Shown here in pieces: positions 1 to 6,118 of a DNA stretch of 22,566 nucleotides. The translations under genes and the position numbers were made by a program. Location: the NCBI GenBank assembly GCA_964454575.1, contig CAYVTG010000024.1, positions 1 to 22,566 on the forward strand, given 5' to 3'. The stretch is from Haladaptatiplasma sp964454575 (GTDB lineage Archaea > Thermoplasmatota > Thermoplasmata > Halarchaeoplasmatales > Halarchaeoplasmataceae). The notes below the pieces were generated by a model. The model was not told the origin of the DNA. It worked only from the letters and a program-made list of their open reading frames with translations, and did not search any database. Numbering within the stretch: the first letter of the stretch is position 1; every line of letters starts with the position of its first letter.

Positions 1-1
1 T

Positions 2-31
2 GCCTATGTTATAATTGTCAAGGATGAGTAA
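2..31 (+). CDS. 3' end of an upstream gene (partial)
   Basis: An open frame enters from the left edge and reads AYVIIVKDE before a TAA at 29-31. Only nine residues are visible, so no family can be named. The hydrophobic beta-strand-like stretch ending in charged residues is typical of a protein C-terminus, and the next gene's promoter-like sequence begins shortly after. It could equally be chance open frame; the call is weak. Confidence 0.3.
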   Translation, partial: AYVIIVKDE

Positions 32-70
32 CCAGGAATTCTGTCCCACACCCGCATCTCATCCAAAAAA

Positions 71-79
71 CAATATATG
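71..79 (+). promoter_or_regulatory. TATA-like box for the zinc-ribbon gene
   Basis: CAATATATG is centred about 25 nt upstream of the ATG at 100, the spacing expected between an archaeal TATA box and its transcription start. This implies a leaderless or nearly leaderless mRNA; no ribosome binding site is seen before the ATG. Confidence 0.4.
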
Positions 80-99
80 CCGTCCGATATCGTATAAGC

Positions 100-390
100 A
101 TGCCCAAGCGGTATGTATGCGATAGCTGTAAGACGGTGTACAGCAGGGATATCCCCTGCAGGATATGTTCGGAGGATACCACTGTTTTGAAATATCCGGC
201 AACACCACGGACGATTTTTCCGTACTTGATGGCGCTGGTGGCCGGCGGGATATTAGTTATCGCGCAACTATCCGGATACTATCCTCTTATATGGCTTACA
301 TTTCCACTTATCATCATCGGTTTGATAGTGGATCATCTCAATCAACAAAAGCTGGATGTTATGGCGATGAAAAGATTCAAAGAAAAATGA
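100..390 (+). CDS. small zinc-ribbon protein with two membrane segments
   Basis: 96 residues. The N-terminus has two CxxC pairs (C8/C11 and C20/C23), the pattern of a small zinc ribbon. Residues about 38-58 (PYLMALVAGGILVIAQL) and 62-80 (PLIWLTFPLIIIGLIV) are two hydrophobic helices separated by a short GYY turn, and the C-terminus is basic. It is therefore probably a hairpin membrane protein with a cytosolic metal-binding head. I do not recognise a named family and the function is unknown. It lies 163 nt upstream of gyrB on the same strand, too far to assume one operon. A TATA-like box 25 nt before the ATG supports this start. Confidence 0.7.
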   Translation: MPKRYVCDSCKTVYSRDIPCRICSEDTTVLKYPATPRTIFPYLMALVAGGILVIAQLSGYYPLIWLTFPLIIIGLIVDHLNQQKLDVMAMKRFKEK

Positions 391-425
391 TATCTCCAGA
401 TGTAAAAAATCACCGTGGCCAGACA

Positions 426-440
426 ACCATTTTTTATGGT
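426..440 (+). terminator. small stem-loop with T-rich loop after the zinc-ribbon gene
   Basis: ACCAT, five T's, ATGGT: a 5-bp stem about 35 nt after the stop codon at 390, in a T-rich setting. It could be a transcription termination signal, but archaeal terminators need only T-runs, so the hairpin may be incidental. Confidence 0.25.
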
Positions 441-553
441 CTTTGGAGGAAAGATTAATATAGTGTAACATTTTAAGGATTTTGTGCAATTAGACAAGGA
501 TTATTCCACACTTTCGGGATGCATATGTCATACACAATTACGGTGGTAAAAAG

Positions 554-2476
554 ATGGAAGAAGATTCGGTATTAGATAAGGCAAACCTTTACGATTCTGA
601 TAAGATCAAAGTCCTCGAAGGACTGAGTGCTGTTCGAAAACGTCCGAGTATGTACATCGGCAGTACCGACGAGAGAGGGCTTCATCATTTGGTTTACGAA
701 GTGGTCGACAACAGTATAGACGAAGCCATGGAAGGATACTGTCATAAAATAGATGTGACCATAAATACGGACGGCAGCGTAACCGTTAGAGACGACGGTA
801 GGGGTATCCCGGTAAGTATACACCCCAAATACCAGCGATCAGGTGTAGAGATCGTGATGACCAAACTCCACGCCGGTGGTAAGTTCGATCGTAAGAGTTA
901 CAAAGTATCCGGTGGCCTTCACGGTGTCGGTGTATCTGTCGTAAACGCACTTTCAGAGTGGCTTGTGGTCAAGGTAAGAAGAGGCGGCAAGATATACAGT
1001 CAGAGATACGAAAGAGGCGCAGTGAAGACCGAGCTCGAGGAAGAGGGAGAGTATGAAGGAAAAGGGGGAACGGAAACCACCTTTATGCCGGATTCCGAGA
1101 TATTCGAAACACTGGACTTCGAGTATCGTCGACTCAAAGAACGTATGCGAGAGCTGGCTTTCCTCAACAAAGGCTTATGCATATCCATAACCGATAAACG
1201 CAGCGATGTATCCGATGATTTCCATTACGAAGGCGGTATCATCGAGTACGTGGAATATATCAACGAAGGCAAGGAACCCCTCCATCCGGATCCTATCTAT
1301 ATCAAAGACCGGTTGGACGGAGTCCACGTAGAAGTCGCAATGCAGTTCTTAGCACATTCATATTCCACTAACAACGTTTACCCGTTCGCTAACAATATAC
1401 ATACCGTAGAGGGCGGTACACACCTCACAGGATTCCGTGCCGGGCTAACTACCACTTTAAAGAAGTACGCAGATGATAACGACTACGCAAAAGACATCAA
1501 TTTTTCAGCAGATGATTTCAGAGAGGGTCTGACGGCCATAGTCAACGTAAAGTTGCCGGAACCACAGTTCGAAGGACAGACAAAGATGAAACTGGGCAAC
1601 AGTGAGATCCGTGGTATCGTACAATCTGTAGTGGGTAACAAGTTACGTACTTTCCTTGAAGAGAACCCGAAAACTGCAGATTTGATAATGGAGAAGGCCG
1701 TAATGGCGGCAAAGGCCCGAGCGGCAGCACGTAAGGCAAAGGAACTCACCCGTAGAAAAGGTATCCTCGGCAGCATCGATCTTCCGGGAAAATTAGCGGA
1801 TTGTTCCAACCCCGACCCAAAGGTTTCAGAGCTGTATATAGTCGAGGGTGATTCTGCAGGCGGCTCCGCCAAGCAAGGACGCGACAGGAACTTCCAGGCG
1901 ATCTTGCCTCTCAGAGGTAAGATAATCAACGTTGAAAAGGCAAGGATAGATAAGATGCTGGACAATAAAGAGATCCGGGCCATGATATCAGCACTGGGGA
2001 CCGGATTCGATGAGGAGTTCAAACCGGAGGAATCCAGATATCATAAGATAATCATCATGACTGATGCCGATGTCGACGGAGCTCACATACGCACACTGCT
2101 GTTCACATTCTTCTACAGGTACATGAAAGAATTGATAGATTTAGGGTATCTGTACATGGCACAACCGCCTCTCTTCAAGCTTAAGAGGGGAAGAAAGGAA
2201 GAGTACGTGTACAACGAGCGTGAAAAGCGTGAGGTACTGGAAGAATGGGGCAACAGAGGAGTTAGTATCCAACGTTACAAAGGTCTCGGTGAGATGAACC
2301 CTACGGAGTTGTGGGAAACCACCATGAACCCGGAACACAGATTACTCGCTAGAGTGACCATCGAAGATGCGGAGGAAGCAGATAGATTGTTCGATATATT
2401 GATGGGGAAGGACGTAGAGCCCAGACGCAAGTTTATCGAGGAAAACACACATCGAGCTACGGATATAGATATTTAA
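554..2476 (+). CDS. gyrB: DNA gyrase subunit B
   Basis: 640 residues, the normal length of the short GyrB form. This is the ATPase and TOPRIM subunit of type IIA topoisomerase; with GyrA it introduces negative supercoils using ATP. The GHKL ATPase domain shows EVVDNSIDEA (general base E49, Mg ligand N53), DDGRGIP (80-86), the GGLHGVG ATP lid (120-126) and QTKMKLGN with the transducer lysine. The TOPRIM domain shows EGDSAGG (E431) and DADVDGAH (D504, D506, D508), the metal-binding acidic residues. The tail has RYKGLGEMNP and a full C-terminal segment. Start at 554 is supported by a GGTGG ribosome binding site at 542-546. gyrA follows after 13 nt. The closeness to bacterial GyrB fits the known transfer of gyrase from bacteria to Euryarchaeota. 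Confidence 0.97.
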   Translation: MEEDSVLDKANLYDSDKIKVLEGLSAVRKRPSMYIGSTDERGLHHLVYEVVDNSIDEAMEGYCHKIDVTINTDGSVTVRDDGRGIPVSIHPKYQRSGVEIVMTKLHAGGKFDRKSYKVSGGLHGVGVSVVNALSEWLVVKVRRGGKIYSQRYERGAVKTELEEEGEYEGKGGTETTFMPDSEIFETLDFEYRRLKERMRELAFLNKGLCISITDKRSDVSDDFHYEGGIIEYVEYINEGKEPLHPDPIYIKDRLDGVHVEVAMQFLAHSYSTNNVYPFANNIHTVEGGTHLTGFRAGLTTTLKKYADDNDYAKDINFSADDFREGLTAIVNVKLPEPQFEGQTKMKLGNSEIRGIVQSVVGNKLRTFLEENPKTADLIMEKAVMAAKARAAARKAKELTRRKGILGSIDLPGKLADCSNPDPKVSELYIVEGDSAGGSAKQGRDRNFQAILPLRGKIINVEKARIDKMLDNKEIRAMISALGTGFDEEFKPEESRYHKIIIMTDADVDGAHIRTLLFTFFYRYMKELIDLGYLYMAQPPLFKLKRGRKEEYVYNEREKREVLEEWGNRGVSIQRYKGLGEMNPTELWETTMNPEHRLLARVTIEDAEEADRLFDILMGKDVEPRRKFIEENTHRATDIDI

Positions 2477-2489
2477 ATGAGGTATTACG

Positions 2490-5045
2490 ATGACAGAAGT
2501 TGAAATAAAAGAAAAGGTGTTGGAAAAGCATATCGAGGACGAGATGCAGGATTCCTACATAAATTACGCCATGAGCGTTATCATAGGACGTGCACTTCCG
2601 GATGTAAGGGACGGATTGAAACCCGTACACAGAAGGATACTTTATTCCATGTTCCAGGAAGGTTTATCTTCCAGCAAACCGCATAAAAAATCTGCACGTG
2701 TTGTCGGTGACGTCTTGGGTAAGTATCACCCTCACGGAGATCAGGCAGTTTACGATACAATGGTCCGTATGGCTCAAGAATTTTCTCTGCGATACCCACT
2801 CATAGATGGTCAGGGGAATTTTGGCTCTATAGACGGCGACTCGCCGGCGGCCATGCGTTATACAGAAGCAAGGTTATACTCCATCGCAGAGGAGATGCTG
2901 GAGGATATAAACAAAGATACAGTTGAATTTAGAGATAATTACGACGGCTCTTTACAGGAACCGGTTCTAATACCGGCTAAATTACCTAACCTACTGCTCA
3001 ACGGTTCAAGCGGTATCGCCGTGGGTATGTCGACCAACATACCACCTCACAATTTAAACGAACTCGTAGATGCTATAATAGCCAAGATAGAAGACCCTCA
3101 GATAGAGCTCCTAGAGCTTATGGAGCATCTGCCTGCACCGGATTTCCCTACCGGCGGTATAATCTACGGTTACGACGGTGTTTATCAGGCCTACAAGACC
3201 GGGCGCGGAAAGATCACTCTGAGGGCCAAGGCACACATCGAAGACGAACGTAAAGGTAAGAAAGGAAGGATAATCGTCGACGAGATACCGTACCAGGTGA
3301 ACAAGTCTACACTGGTCGAGTCTATAGCTAACCTGGTGAAGAATGATGTGATCAACGAGATATCTGATCTCAGGGATGAATCCGACAGAGACGGTATAAG
3401 GATAGTAGTGGAGCTAAAAAGAGGAGTCATCCCGGAAGTGGTTCTTAACAAGCTGTTCAAACATACCCAGATGCAGGTCACTTTCGGTGTGATCAATCTA
3501 GCATTGGTAGATAAAGAACCCCTAGTGCTCACACTGAAAGAAACGATACAGCATTACATAGATTACAGGATCGACATAGTAAGAAAGAGAACTCAGTACG
3601 ACCTTACCAAAGCCGAAGACCGCGCGCACATACTGGACGGATTGTTGATCGCGCTTAGCAATCTGGACGATATAATCCGGATCATACGTGGTTCCGAGAG
3701 CACCGAAGAGGCCAAGGGGAAATTGATATCTCAGTTCCTTCTGAGCGACAAGCAGTCCCAAGCCATCCTGGAGATGCAGTTAAGGCGTCTAACCGGTTTG
3801 GAACGCGGTAAGATACAGGACGAATACGAGGAGTTAGAGGTCAAGATCAAAGAATACCGTGAGATACTCGGCGATGAACAGATGATCCTGGATATCATCA
3901 AGAATGAACTCAGATATATGGCCTCTAAATACGGCGACGAAAGACGTACCGAGATAGACAAGGACGCAGTACAGATAGATAATGAAGATCTGATACCCGA
4001 AGAAGAGTACGTGGTCACTCTAACTCAGAGTGGTTACATAAAGCGATTACCAGTGGACACATACAGGATGCAGAGAAGAGGTGGAGTCGGTCTCATAGGT
4101 ATGGATACTAAAGATGAAGACCATGTGGTGGATCTATTCGTCACCCATTCGCACGATTATCTACTGTTCTTTACCAATAAAGGCAGAGTATACTGGCTTA
4201 AAGCTTACATGCTGCCAAAAGGCGGCAGAAGGGCTCGTGGCCGACCGATAGTCAACCTACTACCACGTCTCGAAGATGGAGAGAAGGTGGAGGACCTGAT
4301 ACCGGTCAGTGAATTCTCAGAAGACGATTATCTGCTTTTCTCCACTAAGAAGGGCAAGATAAAGAAGACATCTCTGTCCGCATACAGTCATCCCCGGGTG
4401 ACCGGTATATGGGCCATCCGACTTCGAGATGATGACGAACTCGTAGATACCAAACTATCTGATGGTGAGAGCGAAGTACTTCTGGCAACGAAGAAAGGCC
4501 AGGCCGTCCGATTCAATGAGACGGACGTAAGATCTACCGGTCGGTACACCATGGGTGTTAAGGGCGCTACCCTCCGCAAGGGAGATGAAGTGGTCAGTAT
4601 GACGCTGGTCAATCCCGAGGACGTGCTGCTCAGCTTAACTGAGAACGGCTACGGTAAACGTACTGCTGTAGATAATTACAGAAAGACAAAGCGGGGCGCC
4701 AAAGGAGTGATCACCATAAAGACAAACGAGCGAAACGGCGAAGTCGTCTGCGCAAGAGTGGTAGAAGACGATGAAGAGGTAATCATGATGAGCAAACACG
4801 GCATGGTGATCCGGACCAGAGCAGATGAGATATCCCTACAGAGCAGGAACACCATGGGCGTACGTGTGATGCGTCTCAAAAAGGACGACAATCTACTCAC
4901 TATGACCAAGGTCATCAGCGAGGAAGAGGAAGAAGAGATCGTCAAGGACGACGGCACCGAGATCTCCGCAGAGGACGCCATGGACGATGCCGAAACCGAG
5001 ATATTCGAGGATGAAGAATACGAGGAGCAAGAGGATTTCGAATAG
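2490..5045 (+). CDS. gyrA: DNA gyrase subunit A
   Basis: 851 residues. GyrA cuts and rejoins DNA and wraps it to allow negative supercoiling. The winged-helix domain carries the catalytic tyrosine Y124 in AAMRYTEARL, preceded by HPHGDQAVYDTMVRMAQ. The C-terminal beta-pinwheel starts near residue 505 and contains a GyrA box, QRRGGVG, at residues 528-534 (4071-4091), plus repeated blade motifs such as KRGAKGV. The last 42 residues (810-851) are almost entirely acidic. Two positions stand out: Gln at the place of E. coli Ser83 in the quinolone pocket, and Val where the GyrA box usually has Lys. A full pinwheel with a recognisable box favours gyrase over topoisomerase IV. GAGGT at 2479-2483 supports the start; it forms an operon with gyrB. 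Confidence 0.97.
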   Translation: MTEVEIKEKVLEKHIEDEMQDSYINYAMSVIIGRALPDVRDGLKPVHRRILYSMFQEGLSSSKPHKKSARVVGDVLGKYHPHGDQAVYDTMVRMAQEFSLRYPLIDGQGNFGSIDGDSPAAMRYTEARLYSIAEEMLEDINKDTVEFRDNYDGSLQEPVLIPAKLPNLLLNGSSGIAVGMSTNIPPHNLNELVDAIIAKIEDPQIELLELMEHLPAPDFPTGGIIYGYDGVYQAYKTGRGKITLRAKAHIEDERKGKKGRIIVDEIPYQVNKSTLVESIANLVKNDVINEISDLRDESDRDGIRIVVELKRGVIPEVVLNKLFKHTQMQVTFGVINLALVDKEPLVLTLKETIQHYIDYRIDIVRKRTQYDLTKAEDRAHILDGLLIALSNLDDIIRIIRGSESTEEAKGKLISQFLLSDKQSQAILEMQLRRLTGLERGKIQDEYEELEVKIKEYREILGDEQMILDIIKNELRYMASKYGDERRTEIDKDAVQIDNEDLIPEEEYVVTLTQSGYIKRLPVDTYRMQRRGGVGLIGMDTKDEDHVVDLFVTHSHDYLLFFTNKGRVYWLKAYMLPKGGRRARGRPIVNLLPRLEDGEKVEDLIPVSEFSEDDYLLFSTKKGKIKKTSLSAYSHPRVTGIWAIRLRDDDELVDTKLSDGESEVLLATKKGQAVRFNETDVRSTGRYTMGVKGATLRKGDEVVSMTLVNPEDVLLSLTENGYGKRTAVDNYRKTKRGAKGVITIKTNERNGEVVCARVVEDDEEVIMMSKHGMVIRTRADEISLQSRNTMGVRVMRLKKDDNLLTMTKVISEEEEEEIVKDDGTEISAEDAMDDAETEIFEDEEYEEQEDFE

Positions 5046-5080
5046 GTCTTCCAACGAATGTATCCTTTTACTAGGTGAAC

Positions 5081-5090
5081 ATTTATATCA
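5081..5090 (+). promoter_or_regulatory. TATA-like box upstream of the tRNA region
   Basis: ATTTATATCA lies about 45 nt before the first tRNA-like segment (5130) and about 170 nt before the intact tRNA. No comparable AT-rich box is seen in the pyrimidine-rich stretch 5200-5257 directly before the intact tRNA, so this box may drive a precursor covering both. Inferred from sequence alone. Confidence 0.35.
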
Positions 5091-5144
5091 GTCCATACTT
5101 TAGCCGTATTAATTGGTATGCTACAATATGGGCGCGTGGCCTCA

Positions 5145-5167
5145 CGGGGAATAGCAAGTATTCCCCG
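5145..5167 (+). repeat. stem-loop, 8-bp stem, 7-base loop
   Basis: CGGGGAAT (5145-5152), loop AGCAAGT, ATTCCCCG (5160-5167): perfect inverted repeat inside the D-arm region of the broken tRNA copy. First of two hairpins there, separated from the next by three bases. Confidence 0.75.
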
Positions 5168-5170
5168 CAC

Positions 5171-5197
5171 ATTAGAGACCATCAAGTGCTCTCTAAT
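5171..5197 (+). repeat. stem-loop, 8-bp stem, 11-base loop
   Basis: ATTAGAGA (5171-5178), 11-base loop, TCTCTAAT (5190-5197). Its geometry (8-bp stem, 11-base loop) is the same as that of the hairpin in the T-loop region at 5556-5582, though the stem sequence differs. Confidence 0.75.
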
Positions 5198-5257
5198 ACA
5201 GCCTGGAAATGGCATGGGCCTTCAACCTCCTTCCTACCAAACTGCTTTCAATCACAT

Positions 5258-5332
5258 GGGCGCGTGGCCAAGCCTGGATATGGCGCTGGCCTTCTAAGCC
5301 AGATATCGCGGGTTCGAATCCCGCCGCGTCCG
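5258..5332 (+). tRNA. tRNA-Arg (anticodon UCU)
   Basis: 75 nt, full cloverleaf: acceptor stem GGGCGCG (5258-5264) with CGCGTCC (5325-5331, one G-U), discriminator G5332; D stem GCCA/TGGC; anticodon stem CTGGC/GCCAG with loop CTTCTAA, anticodon TCT at 5293-5295, which reads AGA; variable loop of 5; T stem GCGGG/CCCGC with loop TTCGAAT. No intron and no encoded CCA, as usual in archaea. The last five bases (GTCCG) also form one arm of an 11-bp hairpin with 5342-5352, which could compete with the acceptor stem before 3' trimming. Degenerate copies of this gene's two ends flank it. Confidence 0.96.
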
Positions 5333-5384
5333 TTTTTCTATGAAAAACGGGCTATTGGAAAGCGATAGCTTTCCGATTGGTCCG
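5328..5384 (+). repeat. two-hairpin module 1, bounded by GTCCG
   Basis: Begins inside the tRNA 3' end. Hairpin a: GTCCG plus TTTTTC (5328-5338), loop TAT, GAAAAA plus CGGGC (5342-5352), 11 bp with one G-U. Four-base linker. Hairpin b: GGAAAGC (5357-5363), loop GATA, GCTTTCC (5368-5374). Then GATTG and a closing GTCCG (5380-5384). It has the same plan as modules 2 and 3 with different stem sequences. Hairpin a might also serve as a terminator for the tRNA. Confidence 0.7.
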
Positions 5385-5463
5385 TCCGTAAATTTCAATT
5401 TACGGGCAACGAAAAATCCATTAGGATTTTTGGTTAAGTCCGTTTATTTTCAGCAAGGGATGA
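5384..5463 (+). repeat. two-hairpin module 2 plus shared 3' tail
   Basis: Hairpin a: GTCCG plus TAAATT (5384-5394), loop TC, AATTTA plus CGGGC (5397-5407), 11 bp. Linker AACG. Hairpin b: AAAAATCC (5412-5419), loop ATTA, GGATTTTT (5424-5431). Then GGTTAA, closing GTCCG (5438-5442) and a 21-base tail (5443-5463) shared with module 3. From 5404 to 5463 it aligns without gaps to 5628-5687. Outside hairpin b only two bases differ; inside, the stem changes are matched on both arms. Confidence 0.8.
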
Positions 5464-5498
5464 GAACCTTTAGGTTCTTAAGGAATCAGAATTCCTTA
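5463..5498 (+). repeat. two adjacent stem-loops
   Basis: AGAACC (5463-5468), loop TTTA, GGTTCT (5473-5478), immediately followed by TAAGGAAT (5479-5486), loop CAGA, ATTCCTTA (5491-5498). Four-base loops as in hairpin b of the modules, but no GTCCG/CGGGC frame. They may be a diverged module or separate insertions of the same kind of element. Confidence 0.65.
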
Positions 5499-5516
5499 TC
5501 TCACTCGCCAGGTGTG

Positions 5517-5551
5517 GCTCGTAATCGTGAGTGAAACCACGTTTCACGAGC
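5517..5551 (+). repeat. 11-bp stem-loop with a bulge
   Basis: GCTCG (5517-5521) plus TGAAAC (5532-5537) pair with GTTTCA plus CGAGC (5541-5551) around loop CAC, if bases 5522-5531 bulge out. The 5+6 bp design and three-base loop resemble hairpin a of the modules. The bulge contains GTGAG-like sequence and may be a small duplication. Confidence 0.5.
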
Positions 5552-5604
5552 GGTTAGAATTGCGATTTTAATAAGCAATTCTGAGCAGAATCCCGCCGCG
5601 TCCG
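5550..5604 (+). pseudogene. 3'-end copy of the tRNA-Arg with a stem-loop inserted in the T loop
   Basis: 5588-5604 is identical over 17 bases to the 3' end of the intact tRNA (GAATCCCGCCGCGTCCG). Upstream, GCGGTT (5550-5555) matches the start of the T arm lacking one G. Between them is an insertion holding a perfect 8-bp hairpin: AGAATTGC (5556-5563), 11-base loop, GCAATTCT (5575-5582). The rest of the tRNA is missing on this side, but the acceptor strand CGCGTCC (5597-5603) can pair fully with GGGCGCG at 5130-5136. Module 3 begins in its final five bases, just as module 1 does in the intact tRNA. Confidence 0.6.
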
Positions 5605-5687
5605 CTTAGTCATCTTTGATGATTAGAGGGCAGCGAAAAGTTCGTCTGAACTTTTGGTTAAGTCCGCTTATTTTCAGCAAGGGATGA
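5600..5687 (+). repeat. two-hairpin module 3 plus shared 3' tail
   Basis: Hairpin a: GTCC (5600-5603) pairs with GGGC (5628-5631); an inner helix forms between 5605-5614 and 5618-5626 with a bulged T, one G-U pair, and a G-A mismatch between the two helices. Linker AGCG. Hairpin b: AAAAGTTC (5636-5643), loop GTCT, GAACTTTT (5648-5655). Then GGTTAA, closing GTCCG (5662-5666) and the 21-base tail (5667-5687), which differs from module 2 at one base. Hairpin a is longer and less perfect than in modules 1 and 2. Confidence 0.75.
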
Positions 5688-5733
5688 TCCACCCCATCCG
5701 TAATTAAATTATTAACATACTCCCACCGAAAAC

Positions 5734-5759
5734 CGATAAAAAGGAAAACTTTATTATCG
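5734..5759 (+). promoter_or_regulatory. inverted repeat before the toxin-antitoxin pair, possible operator
   Basis: CGATAAAAAG, loop GAAAA, CTTTATTATCG: ten paired bases with one bulged A, 33 nt upstream of the antitoxin start. Ribbon-helix-helix antitoxins usually repress their own operon by binding palindromes here, so this is the best operator candidate; it also overlaps the AT-rich promoter. Stretch 5688-5733 shows nothing else. Confidence 0.4.
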
Positions 5760-5791
5760 ATTAATATCATCATGAGATAATCAGTGATAAA

Positions 5792-6109
5792 ATGCCGACT
5801 TCATACAGTATTCCAAAAATATATGAGGATGAAATCGAAGCCATAGTCAAAGCGGGATATTATTCCAGTAAATCAGATGTAGTTAGAGATGCCATACGCC
5901 ATCTTTTTGACACTAAAAACAATCTGAAACTTTCAGCAGCAATAGAGATGTACAAAAACGGTAAAGCAACTTTGAGCAAGGCCGCAGAACTAGCAGATTT
6001 GGATACAATTTCTTTTAAAGAGATACTAAAAGACAGAGGGATCAAAGTTGAGATACTAGTAGATACCAAAGAGAAACTGGAAGATCGATCAAAATTGCTT
6101 GACGATTGA
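5792..6109 (+). CDS. antitoxin: ribbon-helix-helix plus UPF0175-type domain
   Basis: 105 residues. Residues 2-40 (TSYSIPKIYEDEIEAIVKAG, then SSKSDVVRDAIRHLF) match a MetJ/Arc ribbon-helix-helix DNA-binding fold of the CopG/ParD kind. Residues 46-85 (KLSAAIEMYKNGKATLSKAAELADL and on to ILKDRGI) match the small helix-turn-helix UPF0175 domain found in VapB-like antitoxins. The charged C-terminal tail probably wraps the toxin. It would neutralise the PIN nuclease encoded nine bases downstream and repress the operon. The position next to a tRNA and hairpin-rich region is typical for mobile toxin-antitoxin cassettes. The family call is from pattern recognition only. Confidence 0.8.
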   Translation: MPTSYSIPKIYEDEIEAIVKAGYYSSKSDVVRDAIRHLFDTKNNLKLSAAIEMYKNGKATLSKAAELADLDTISFKEILKDRGIKVEILVDTKEKLEDRSKLLDD

Positions 6110-6118
6110 TGTGAAAGG

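Larger units (their letters stand above)
5130..5227 (+). pseudogene. broken 5' copy of the tRNA-Arg with two stem-loops inserted in the D arm
   Basis: 5130-5141 is identical to the first 12 bases of the intact tRNA (GGGCGCGTGGCC). 5200-5213 matches 13 of 14 bases of its D loop and D stem (AGCCTGGAAATGGC against AGCCTGGATATGGC), and 5216-5227 resembles the anticodon arm with deletions. Between the two matching parts lie 58 bases holding two perfect 8-bp stem-loops. No T arm or 3' acceptor strand follows before the intact tRNA begins at 5258. It cannot form a normal tRNA by itself, so it is called a tRNA pseudogene; a role as part of a longer structured RNA is possible. Confidence 0.6.

Noticed and set aside
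1483..2022. Long antisense frames inside gyrB and gyrA
   Set aside because: They are shadows of strongly conserved coding sequence on the other strand, with low-complexity Ser-rich translations and no start signals.
2490..5045. Topoisomerase IV ParC instead of GyrA
   Set aside because: The protein has a full pinwheel with a recognisable GyrA box and pairs with a GyrB-like partner; ParC usually lacks the box.
5142..5257. A tRNA intron in the D arm of the intact tRNA
   Set aside because: The intact tRNA at 5258-5332 is complete without it, and the 12-base start is duplicated rather than interrupted; no bulge-helix-bulge splice motif was found.
5075..5534. Two open frames of 97 and 64 codons across the tRNA region
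   Set aside because: They run through the tRNA gene and the hairpins, have no plausible start signals, and the translations show no protein-like pattern.
5316..5604. The 17-base repeat of the tRNA 3' end as attL/attR of an integrated element
   Set aside because: Only 272 bp separate the copies and no integrase lies between or nearby. A remnant of such an element is possible but is not needed to explain the hairpins.
5328..5687. CRISPR array
   Set aside because: Only two or three imperfect units, variable parts are themselves palindromic, spacing is uneven, and no cas genes are present.
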